NCBI GenBank assembly: GCA_023387555.1
Contig: JAEWHY010000350.1
Span: 1 to 6,678, forward strand
From: Pseudomonadota bacterium
GTDB taxonomy: Bacteria; Pseudomonadota; Alphaproteobacteria; Rhizobiales; Xanthobacteraceae
Reading direction: 5' to 3'
DNA length: 6,678 nucleotides
The notes below the pieces were generated by a model. That model was not told the DNA's origin, searched no databases, and was given only the letters and a program-made list of their open reading frames with translations. Within the stretch, counting starts at the first letter, position 1, and the number at the start of each line of letters is the position of its first letter. The translations under genes and the position numbers were made by a program. This document shows, piece by piece, positions 1-6,678 of this stretch.

Positions 1-1
1 C

Positions 2-961
<960 letters not shown>

Positions 962-992
962 CGTCTTCCGGCGAAGCGGACGACCACGAGAC

Positions 993-1055
993 CGGCACCG
1001 CATCGCGCGGTGGAAACATCACAGATTTGCCGCCAACCGGCGGTATCCGGTGCCG
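993..1055. repeat. Nested inverted repeats between the dehydrogenase and the AsmA-like gene
   Basis: An 8-base arm CGGCACCG (993-1000) is matched exactly by its reverse complement CGGTGCCG (1048-1055). Inside lies a small hairpin, CCGCC (1030-1034), loop AACC, GGCGG (1039-1043). No T-run follows, so it is not a canonical intrinsic terminator. It lies 32 bases after the dehydrogenase stop and could slow or end read-through, or be chance in GC-rich DNA. The rest of the 962-1146 spacer shows no convincing promoter. Confidence 0.3.
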
Positions 1056-1136
1056 TGTTTCGTAAATAGCAGGTCCTGCGACAGCCTTCGCCTTGCAGTG
1101 CGGAAAGGCCGGGATCATCTTTGACGGCAGCGATTC

Positions 1137-1142
1137 AGGTGG
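1137..1142 (+). promoter_or_regulatory. Ribosome binding site deciding the AsmA-like start
   Basis: AGGTGG lies four bases before GTG 1147-1149. An in-frame TTG at 1093 would add 18 residues, but that added segment is not hydrophobic and would place polar residues ahead of the membrane anchor. The GTG start puts the anchor immediately at the N-terminus, as in AsmA-like proteins of related bacteria. Confidence 0.6.
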
Positions 1143-1146
1143 TTCC

Positions 1147-4100
1147 GTGCAGGCAACACTGCTGACCTTGGCTATTGCCGCGATTCTGGCGCTGCTCGCG
1201 GCGTTGGTCGGGCCGCATTTCATCGACTGGAATGCGCACCGGGCAACCTTCGAAAAGCAGGCGAGTCAGGCGATCGGGCTGCCGGTCCGGGTCACCGGGC
1301 CGATGGACGTGCGGCTCCTGCCGGCGCCGACGCTGGTGCTGACCGGAGTCGAGATCGGAGAGCCGGGCGACGCGCAGGCCCTGCGCGCCAAGGCGCTGGG
1401 CATCGAATTCGCGCTGCCGCCACTTCTCTCAGGCCAGCTCCGGGCGATCGAACTGCGGTTGATTGCGCCGGAGATGCGGGTGTCGCTGACCCGCGACGGC
1501 GAAATCGTGATGCCGAATGCCCTGGCCGGCATCGACACCCATGCGATGTCGATCGACAAGCTGGTGGTCGAGGACGCGAGCCTGCGCCTCGCCGACGCCG
1601 CGAGCGGGACCAGCGCGGCCCTGACCAGGCTGTGGTTCACCGGCGAAGTGCGCGCGCTGCCTGGCCCGATCCGGGGCGAGGGCGCCTTTGTCATGGACGG
1701 CGCGCTCTACGGCTACCGGATCGCGACCGCGCGTCCGGAAGCGAACGGTTCGCGCATCAAGTTCGCCATTGAGCCGGCGAACCGTCCGGTCGTTGCCGAG
1801 GCCGAGGGGCTGCTGATGGCAGGCGACGGTGCTCCGCGGTTCGAGGGAACTGCGACGATCGGGCGGCGCCCCCAGGTCAAGGGTGACCGGGGCGATACCG
1901 CCGAACCCTGGCGGATCACTGCGCGCGTCAAGGCGAATGCCGCCTCGGCGCTGTTCGAACAGGTCGAATACCAGTTTGGCCCGGACGAGCGGGCCCTGAA
2001 GCTGCAGGGCACGGCGGAAGCGAAATTCGGCGCGCGGCCCCGGCTCGATGCCGTGCTGACGGCGCGCACGCTCGATGCCGACAAGCTCCTCGGCGGCAGC
2101 GGTGGCGGCGATCAGTCGCCGCGGGCTGCGCTGACTGGGCTGATTGCGGCTGCCGAACGGATCGTCGGGCCGCCGATGCCGACCCAGGTCGGCTTTGGGA
2201 TCGAGCAGATCACGCTTGGCGGCGCCAGCCTGCAGAATATCCGTGGCGACATCGAATTCGACCGCGGGCATATGGCGCTGACAGGCTTCGAAGTGAGGGC
2301 GCCCGGCTTCACACAGTTGCAGGCGAGCGGGCGCATCGAGAAGGCCGGCGACCGCCTGTCGTTTGCGGGGCCGGTTGCCGTGAGCTCGACCGATCCGCGC
2401 GCCTTCGCCGAGTGGATCGACGGCCAATCCGGTGCGAGTGCGTTGCCGGCGCGGCCACTCCGGTTTCGCGGCGAGGTGACGCTCGGCGCCGACAAGGTCG
2501 CCGTCGAGCGCATGCATGCGGAGTTCGACCGCAAGACCTTCGAGGGCGACTTCTCCTATGCCTTCGCGAGCGGGGCACAGGCGGCCCGGCTCGTGGCAAA
2601 CTTGCGCGCCGACGACCTCGATCTCGATGCGCTGCTGGAAACGGCCGGCGCGTTGAAGCTCCCCGATATCAAGCGTCCCGATGACGTGTCGCTGGCGCTG
2701 GCACTGAAGCGGCTGCGTTTCGGCGGCTTCGATGCCGACGGCGCCAATGTGCGGCTCGCGCTGAAGGCCGGCAATCTCGCGATCGAGCGGCTTGCCGTGG
2801 ACAACGTGGCCGGACTGTCGCTTGACGGCAAAGGCAGCGTGGATGTCGAAGCCCGGCGCGGATCGGTCTCCTTCGATGTGGCGGTCCGCAATGAGCAGGA
2901 CCTCGCCGCGCTGGCGAAGCGCGCGCCCGAGCGCCTTGCCGAACCGCTGCAGCGCGCCGCCCAGGCCGCGGTTCCCGGAAAGCTCGCAGGCACCGTGACG
3001 GTCGAGCCGGCCGGCGGCGCGGGCGACAGCCGGGCGACGATTTCGCTGTCGGGTCGGCTGGGCGCGGTCGATCTCAGCCTGAAGACCGGGCTGAGGGGCC
3101 GCTGGGACGCGCTGCGGCAGGCCGATGTTGCGCTCGAAGGCTCGCTGGATTCCGGCGATGTGAACGCGCTTCTGAAACTCGCCGCCGCCGAGCGGTTGGT
3201 GGCGGCGCCACGGCAGCCTGGCACTTACACCCTGTCGCTGAATGGCGGGCTGTCAAGCGATCTCAAGGTCGACAGCCGCATCGTTTCCGGCAATCTCGAC
3301 ATGCGCGCGCACGGTACTGTCCGGGCCCTGGGCGATGACGCCGGACATTCCGCGCTCGATATTGCGATCGGCAGAGCCGATGTCGTGCTGCCGGGGGCGG
3401 CGGTCAGGACCGTACCGGTGGCACTCAAGACCAGGGTTCTGCGCGACGGGTCGGGCCTGCGCCTTGACGATCTGTCGGGGACCATTGCCGGCTCCGCGGT
3501 CCGCGGCTGGCTTGCCCTCGTTTTCGGCGAGCCGCTGGCGATCGATGGCGAACTGCGCACCGACCGCCTCGACGTTGCCGCGGTGGTGGCGACCGCGATC
3601 GGCATTCCGCGCGCCGCCAGGGGCGAAACCGCATGGAGCGAGACCCCGTTCGCGCTGCCGGCGCTGCCAAAACTGTCCGGCCGGATGCAGGTGAGCGCTG
3701 CGCAGGCCGCGCTGACGCCCGCGCTTCCGCTCACGAAATATCGCTCGGTGCTGCGCTTTGCCGAGAACGAAGTGAATGTCGAGGATCTCGCGGGCGAAGT
3801 GCTTGGCGGACGCCTGACCGGCGGCCTGACGATCCGGCGCGCGCCGGATGCGGTCGGCCTGCAGGGCAGCATCGCCGTCGCCGGCGCCGATGCCACGCAA
3901 TTGCTGTTCGGCGATGGCGCAGCTCCGCTGACCGGACAGGCGGCGCTGACGCTGGAGCTCGAGGGCATGGGCCGTTCGCCGCGCGCGCTGGTCGGATCGC
4001 TGAGCGGCACCGGGACGCTGACGCTCGACCACGCGCGGATCGCGGCGCTGGATCCGGCGGTGTTCGTCACCGCGATGAGCAAGGCCGATCAGGGGCTTCC

Positions 4101-4809
4101 GATCGATGCACCGCGGGTGCGCGACGTTGCAAAGAGCGGCCTCGACGCGGGTCCGCTGGTTGTGCCGCATGCCGAGGCGACGCTGAACATCGGCGCCGGT
4201 GTGGCGCGCATCGACATGTTCAAGGCCCGCGCCGAGGCCGCCGACCTTGCGGTCACCGGCTCATACAATTTTTCCGATGCCCGGATCGACCTGCGGCTTG
4301 CGATGTCGGGTCCGGCCGCCGGCGCATCGTTGCAGCCGGAAATCACGGTCTATCTGCGCGGTCCTTCGGCCGCGCCGGAGCGGGTGCTGGATGTGTCGTC
4401 GCTGACCGGCTGGCTGGCTTTGCGCGCGGTCGACCGTCACACCAGGAAGATCGAGGCGATGGAGCAGGGCCGGGCGGCCGAGGAGGCTCCGGCCCAGCCC
4501 GAGAAGCCGGCGCAGGACGCCGAGCCGGCAACGTCGGTGCGGCGCAAGCCGCAAGCCGCCGTGCAACCGCCTCAGGCGGTTGAGCCGTTGCCGCCGCCGG
4601 TGGAGATCATGCCGGTTCCGGGCGAGCGCCGGCGTCCTGTGGCTCAGCCACGGGAGCCGCGTGCCGAGCCGCAACGCAGTGAGCCGCAACGCAGCGAGCC
4701 GCAGCGATCGGGCGGGGCCAACCCGTTCCCGACGCCGATCGGATCGCCGCCACCGCCGCCTCCGGTCGCGCGGCCATTTCCGCCGCAGACCGTGAGGCCG
4801 GTTTTCTAG
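1147..4809 (+). CDS. AsmA family protein, large, inner-membrane anchored
   Basis: A protein of 1220 residues from GTG 1147 to TAG 4807-4809. Residues about 3-22 (ATLLTLAIAAILALLAALVG) form a single membrane anchor, followed by a short FIDWNAHRATFE stretch and then SQAIGLPVRVTGPMDVRLLPAPTLVLTGVEIGEP-type sequence, the N-terminal signature of AsmA proteins. The long middle is rich in alternating hydrophobic/polar strands (repeated L-x-L and DG-type turns), as expected for the elongated beta-groove of the AsmA/TamB superfamily. A C-terminal AsmA domain runs from about residue 950 (GSLSGTGTLTLDHARI) through ITVYLRGPSAAP to about 1100 (GWLALRAVDRHTRKIEAME). Family members sit in the inner membrane, extend into the periplasm and are linked to outer-membrane biogenesis and phospholipid transport; the specific job here is inferred. 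From about residue 1107 there is a 114-residue Pro/Arg/Glu-rich tail, probably disordered. The gene follows the dehydrogenase on the same strand after 185 bases, with no evident functional link, and converges on the ribbon-helix-helix gene. Confidence 0.9.
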   Translation: MQATLLTLAIAAILALLAALVGPHFIDWNAHRATFEKQASQAIGLPVRVTGPMDVRLLPAPTLVLTGVEIGEPGDAQALRAKALGIEFALPPLLSGQLRAIELRLIAPEMRVSLTRDGEIVMPNALAGIDTHAMSIDKLVVEDASLRLADAASGTSAALTRLWFTGEVRALPGPIRGEGAFVMDGALYGYRIATARPEANGSRIKFAIEPANRPVVAEAEGLLMAGDGAPRFEGTATIGRRPQVKGDRGDTAEPWRITARVKANAASALFEQVEYQFGPDERALKLQGTAEAKFGARPRLDAVLTARTLDADKLLGGSGGGDQSPRAALTGLIAAAERIVGPPMPTQVGFGIEQITLGGASLQNIRGDIEFDRGHMALTGFEVRAPGFTQLQASGRIEKAGDRLSFAGPVAVSSTDPRAFAEWIDGQSGASALPARPLRFRGEVTLGADKVAVERMHAEFDRKTFEGDFSYAFASGAQAARLVANLRADDLDLDALLETAGALKLPDIKRPDDVSLALALKRLRFGGFDADGANVRLALKAGNLAIERLAVDNVAGLSLDGKGSVDVEARRGSVSFDVAVRNEQDLAALAKRAPERLAEPLQRAAQAAVPGKLAGTVTVEPAGGAGDSRATISLSGRLGAVDLSLKTGLRGRWDALRQADVALEGSLDSGDVNALLKLAAAERLVAAPRQPGTYTLSLNGGLSSDLKVDSRIVSGNLDMRAHGTVRALGDDAGHSALDIAIGRADVVLPGAAVRTVPVALKTRVLRDGSGLRLDDLSGTIAGSAVRGWLALVFGEPLAIDGELRTDRLDVAAVVATAIGIPRAARGETAWSETPFALPALPKLSGRMQVSAAQAALTPALPLTKYRSVLRFAENEVNVEDLAGEVLGGRLTGGLTIRRAPDAVGLQGSIAVAGADATQLLFGDGAAPLTGQAALTLELEGMGRSPRALVGSLSGTGTLTLDHARIAALDPAVFVTAMSKADQGLPIDAPRVRDVAKSGLDAGPLVVPHAEATLNIGAGVARIDMFKARAEAADLAVTGSYNFSDARIDLRLAMSGPAAGASLQPEITVYLRGPSAAPERVLDVSSLTGWLALRAVDRHTRKIEAMEQGRAAEEAPAQPEKPAQDAEPATSVRRKPQAAVQPPQAVEPLPPPVEIMPVPGERRRPVAQPREPRAEPQRSEPQRSEPQRSGGANPFPTPIGSPPPPPPVARPFPPQTVRPVF
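4666..4710 (+). repeat. Three tandem 15-base units coding EPQR(S) in the AsmA-like tail
   Basis: Units at 4666-4680, 4681-4695 and 4696-4710 follow the pattern GAGCCGCAACGCAGT. The first two differ only in the last base; the third diverges in its second half yet still encodes EPQRS. The unit length is a multiple of three, so changes in copy number keep the frame. It encodes EPQRS three times in the Pro/Arg-rich C-terminal tail. Confidence 0.85.
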
Positions 4810-4833
4810 ATTGGATGGTCTGAAGCGAGATGC

Positions 4834-4854
4834 CGGACCGTAAAACGCGGTCCG
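4834..4854 (+). terminator. Hairpin after the AsmA-like gene, possible terminator
   Basis: CGGACCG (4834-4840), loop TAAAACG, CGGTCCG (4848-4854): a perfect 7-base stem starting 25 bases after the TAG stop. It is followed by TCGTCATTT rather than a clean T-run, so intrinsic termination would be weak. It directly abuts the longer palindrome that follows, and the two together may end transcription. Confidence 0.5.
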
Positions 4855-4913
4855 TCGTCATTTCGGCAGGTCCCCCGGGCTCTGGCGCGCCCGACCGTCC
4901 GAAATGACGATGG
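4852..4913. repeat. Long REP-like palindrome in the convergent intergenic region
   Basis: TCGTCATTTCGG (4855-4866) is matched perfectly over 12 bases by CCGAAATGACGA (4899-4910). A G.T wobble and two more pairs extend the arms to 4852 and 4913. The 32-base centre folds further: GGTC (4869-4872) with GACC (4893-4896) and GGGC (4877-4880) with GCCC (4889-4892), with an 8-base loop. Dispersed palindromes with arms of the CGTCATT type are common between genes in Bradyrhizobium relatives (from memory), which suggests a repeat-family member. Its place between converging genes fits a two-way terminator or transcript stabiliser. Confidence 0.65.
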
Positions 4914-4924
4914 TGCCCATTCGA

Positions 4925-4946
4925 CCGGAGCCTTCACCGGCTCCGG
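4925..4946 (-). terminator. Hairpin just after the ribbon-helix-helix gene, terminator-like
   Basis: A perfect 8-base GC-rich stem, CCGGAGCC (4925-4932) with GGCTCCGG (4939-4946), loop of six bases. Reading the minus strand it begins five bases after the TAA stop (4952-4954) of the ribbon-helix-helix gene. No U-run follows, so it may work with Rho or only protect the 3' end of the transcript. Confidence 0.5.
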
Positions 4947-4951
4947 GCCGC

Positions 4952-5191
4952 TTAGCGGCGGAGGTCCCTGTCCGGGGATTGTCCGCGATAGTGATCGAGA
5001 ACGAACAGCCGAATGGCGGACGACAGATTGCCGTGACGCCGCTGCGAGTCGATACTTGCGACAATATCCGAGAGCGTCATGTTACGCCCGTCGGCAATTT
5101 CCTTGAGGCCCTTCCAGAAGGCGTCCTCAAGGCTCACACTCGTCTTGTGGCCGGCGATCACGATCGATCGCTTCACGACCGGCGACTTCAT
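4952..5191 (-). CDS. Small ribbon-helix-helix domain protein (RHH_4 type)
   Basis: A 79-residue protein, stop TAA at 4952-4954. It starts MKSPVVKRSIVIAGHKTSVS and has the layout of the RHH_4 family: a basic N-terminal beta-strand (VKRSIVIAG, then HKTSVSLE), a first helix about 22-36 (DAFWKGLKEIADGR), a turn, a second helix about 39-50 (TLSDIVASIDSQ), then a conserved GNLSSAIRLFVLDHYR segment. RHH proteins usually dimerise through the strand and bind DNA with it, so a transcription regulator is the natural guess, but no target is known here. ATG 5191 was chosen because family members, as I recall them, begin at MKSP or similar. A GTG at 5245 would add 18 residues and has a better spaced AAGGGG site, so it remains possible. 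The start lies inside the 3' end of the upstream DUF4169-type gene, in another frame, suggesting coupled translation. No toxin partner is visible. Confidence 0.85.
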   Translation of the reverse strand: MKSPVVKRSIVIAGHKTSVSLEDAFWKGLKEIADGRNMTLSDIVASIDSQRRHGNLSSAIRLFVLDHYRGQSPDRDLRR

Positions 5192-5375
5192 CGGCCTCTC
5201 GGATTCCAATCCGGTGGCCGTCGAGATTGGTTGTAAGCTTGTCACGTTGCGCCCCTTCTAGTTTGCGCTCCGCCTTTGAACGACCATGAAATAGTCGACG
5301 CGTCGCAGCGTTATCCGCATCACGCTGCCGATCGCGTTTCTTCCGCGCCAGCCGAAGATTCAAGACGTCGCCCAT
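5127..5375 (-). CDS. Small basic DUF4169-type protein with extended C-terminus
   Basis: An 82-residue protein from ATG 5375 (a TTG directly before it, at 5378, could also serve) to TGA at 5127-5129. It begins MGDVLNLRLARKKRDRQ and contains LFHGRSKAERKLEGAQRDK and LDGHR, the pattern of the DUF4169 family (NLR..RK, then HGRSK, then a final LD.HR). It is highly charged and probably helical, with no signal peptide or membrane segment. The function of the family is unknown. The family core ends near residue 55, whereas this frame runs another 26 residues (about 57-82) through the start of the RHH gene, giving a 65-base overlap with it (119 bases if GTG 5245 is used). The tail is of low sequence character (Arg, Asp, Glu) and may be a by-product of a lost stop. 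The upstream ribosome binding site is weak. Recognition rests on memory of the family. Confidence 0.75.
   Translation of the reverse strand: MGDVLNLRLARKKRDRQRDADNAATRRLFHGRSKAERKLEGAQRDKLTTNLDGHRIGIREADEVAGREAIDRDRRPQDECEP
5195..5200 (-). promoter_or_regulatory. Ribosome binding site for ATG 5191 of the RHH gene
   Basis: On the minus strand GAGAGG lies three bases before ATG 5191. The spacing is short. The competing site GAAGGGG (5252-5258) lies six bases before GTG 5245 in the same frame, which is the better spacing; family N-terminus favours ATG, the ribosome binding site favours GTG. Confidence 0.4.
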
Positions 5376-5581
5376 CAAAGACCCGGAAATTCACCGGCTA
5401 TCTTTGGACCCCCTCGGGCCCAAATCTATTGGCACATACCGGCCGTTGATTGCGCCATTAGCGTGGCGGGGGCAAGGCGGAATTGGCAACCAACACGATT
5501 TGGCATTTTTATCGGTCGAGGCCGATATGCCGAGAACGCGGGTCGATAAAATTTTTAAGCGAAGTGGCTGGATAATCCTCG
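5376..5581. other. AT-richer spacer between fumC and the DUF4169-type gene
   Basis: About 206 bases with no convincing gene. It holds an AT-rich patch, TAAAATTTTTA (5547-5557), an imperfect inverted repeat 5502-5531 (GGCAT, four extra T, ATCGG, loop, CCGAT, ATGCC), and TTGGCA three times on the plus strand (5429-5434, 5483-5488, 5500-5505). A promoter for the two small minus-strand genes is expected here, but I cannot point to a -35/-10 pair. No clear terminator for fumC is seen. Confidence 0.5.
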
Positions 5582-6678
5582 TCAGCGCGGCCGAATCATA
5601 CGCTCCGGGCGCACCAGGCGCTCAAAATCTTCGGGGCTGACAAAGCCGCCGGCGACTGCCTCATGTTTGAGGGTTGTGCCATTCTGATGCGCGCGTTTGG
5701 CGACCTTCGCGGCGTTGTCGTAACCGATGGTTGGAGCGAGGGCGGTCACCAGCATCAGCGAGCGCTCCATCAATTCGCGAATGCGGGGCTCGTTGGCGCG
5801 AATGCCAACGACGCAATTGTCGGCAAAGGAGCGTGACGCATCGGCGAGCAGGCGGACCGATTGCAGCATGGCGAATGCAATGACGGGCTTGAAGACGTTC
5901 AGTTCGAAATGGCCCTGGCTGGCGGCCACGGTGATCGTCGTCTGATTGCCGAACACCTGGCAGCACACCATGGTCAAGGCTTCGGCCTGAGTCGGATTGA
6001 CCTTGCCCGGCATGATCGAGGAGCCCGGTTCGTTTTCCGGCAGGATCAGTTCGCCAAGGCCCGAGCGCGGGCCGGAGCCGAGCAGACGGATGTCGTTTGC
6101 GATCTTGAAAAGTCCAGTCGCCATCGCATTCAACGCGCCGTGCACGAAGATATAGGCATCATGCGCGGCGAGCGCCTCGAATTTGTTCTGCGCGCTGACG
6201 AACGGCAGTCCGGCAATCGCGGCCGCGCGCTTGGCGAACAGCCCCGAAAATTTCGGGTGCGCGTTGAGCCCGGTGCCCACCGCGGTGCCGCCTTGCGCGA
6301 GCGGATAGAGTTGCCTGACTGCGAGCCGAATGCGCTCGATGCCGAACTTGAGCTGTGCGGCATAGCCGGAAAACTCCTGACCGAGCGTGAGCGGCGTCGC
6401 ATCCTGGGTATGGGTGCGGCCGATCTTCACGATGCGGGCGAATTCCTTTTCCTTCGCATGCAACGCGCCGTGCAGGTGCTCGAGCGCGGGAATCAGCGCG
6501 TTGGAAATTTCGAGCGCGGCCGCGATATGCATCGCCGTCGGAAAACTGTCGTTCGACGACTGGCTCATGTTGACCGCGTCGTTCGGATGGATCGGTGTCT
6601 TCGATCCGCGTGGCGCGCCCAGCGCCTCGTTGGCGCGATTGGCGATGACCTCGTTGAGATTCATGTTGGTCTGGGTGC
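5582..6678 (-). CDS. fumC: Class II fumarate hydratase, N-terminus outside the window
   Basis: Partial gene on the minus strand, stop TGA at 5582-5584. The frame stays open to the window edge, whose last codons give TQTN before MNLNEV, matching the conserved GTQ(T/S)NMN(L/M)NEV of class II fumarases. About 103 N-terminal residues are missing by comparison with E. coli FumC. Counting from the Met at 6664, SQSSN (34-38), GRTHTQDATPLTLGQE (82-97, His85 matching catalytic His188) and GSSIMPGKVNP (214-224, Ser215 matching Ser318) are all intact. The tail, FVSPEDFERLVRPERM, also fits. The enzyme is a cytosolic homotetramer that interconverts fumarate and L-malate in the TCA cycle without an iron-sulfur cluster. 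Aspartase and argininosuccinate lyase share the GSSxMP loop, but the overall wording, including VNPTQAEALTMVCCQVFGN, is that of FumC. It lies upstream of the two small genes on the same strand, separated by about 206 bases. Confidence 0.97.
   Translation of the reverse strand, partial: TQTNMNLNEVIANRANEALGAPRGSKTPIHPNDAVNMSQSSNDSFPTAMHIAAALEISNALIPALEHLHGALHAKEKEFARIVKIGRTHTQDATPLTLGQEFSGYAAQLKFGIERIRLAVRQLYPLAQGGTAVGTGLNAHPKFSGLFAKRAAAIAGLPFVSAQNKFEALAAHDAYIFVHGALNAMATGLFKIANDIRLLGSGPRSGLGELILPENEPGSSIMPGKVNPTQAEALTMVCCQVFGNQTTITVAASQGHFELNVFKPVIAFAMLQSVRLLADASRSFADNCVVGIRANEPRIRELMERSLMLVTALAPTIGYDNAAKVAKRAHQNGTTLKHEAVAGGFVSPEDFERLVRPERMIRPR

Noticed and set aside
1027..1068. TTGCCG and TAAATA as a promoter for the AsmA-like gene
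   Set aside because: The elements are 30 bases apart, far from the usual 16-18, and neither matches well.
1429..2517. Long open frame on the minus strand opposite the AsmA-like gene (362 codons)
   Set aside because: It lies wholly inside a well supported gene, is Arg/Gly/Pro-rich with no recognisable motif, and is the usual shadow frame of GC-rich coding DNA.
3225..4170. Two overlapping long minus-strand open frames opposite the AsmA-like gene (285 and 305 codons)
   Set aside because: Low-complexity Ser/Arg/Ala-rich translations, in competition with each other and with a clear plus-strand gene.
3633..4583. Plus-strand open frame of 316 codons within the AsmA-like gene
   Set aside because: Its Arg/Gly-rich translation is a frame-shifted reading of the AsmA sequence, which itself continues without a break.
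4904..5236. Plus-strand open frame of 110 codons over the RHH gene
   Set aside because: It overlaps the recognisable minus-strand RHH and DUF4169 genes, crosses the hairpin at 4925-4946 and has no family-like features.
4952..5375. DUF4169/RHH pair as a toxin-antitoxin module
   Set aside because: RHH proteins can be antitoxins, but the partner is a small basic DUF4169-type protein with no known toxin fold and the RHH_4 group is not typical of antitoxins; nothing in the sequence supports it.
5404..5640. Plus-strand open frame of 78 codons in the spacer after fumC
   Set aside because: TTG start, no good ribosome binding site, no recognisable motif, and its end runs into the 3' end of fumC on the other strand.

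Overview
The window is a high-GC stretch of chromosome with the codon bias (G/C at third positions) and gene families of an alphaproteobacterium. The wording of the AsmA-like N-terminus, the small ribbon-helix-helix protein and the DUF4169-type protein is closest, from memory, to the Bradyrhizobium/Rhodopseudomonas/Afipia group (Nitrobacteraceae). That placement is inference; no search was run.

Layout. Positions 2-961 (+) carry the C-terminal two thirds of a flavin-dependent D-2-hydroxyacid dehydrogenase (D-lactate dehydrogenase/GlcD family), cut by the window edge. After a 185-base spacer comes a very large AsmA-family protein (1147-4809, +) with one N-terminal membrane anchor, a long periplasmic body and a Pro/Arg-rich tail holding a short tandem repeat. 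The 142 bases between its stop and the next gene hold three consecutive hairpins, including a long REP-like palindrome, which fits the convergent gene arrangement there. The right side is entirely on the minus strand: a class II fumarase, fumC (5582 to beyond 6678, N-terminus outside the window), a roughly 200-base AT-richer spacer, a small basic DUF4169-type protein (5127-5375), and a ribbon-helix-helix protein (4952-5191) that overlaps the DUF4169 gene in another frame.

How it fits together. The genes belong to ordinary functions: respiratory oxidation of 2-hydroxy acids, the TCA cycle and envelope maintenance. The two small minus-strand genes probably share one transcript and could be translationally coupled; a regulatory link to fumC is possible but not shown. 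I see no mobile element, CRISPR array, tRNA or rRNA, and no clear new multi-gene system. The parts most worth a second look are the overlapping DUF4169/RHH pair, the hairpin cluster between the convergent genes, and the repeat-bearing tail of the AsmA-like protein.
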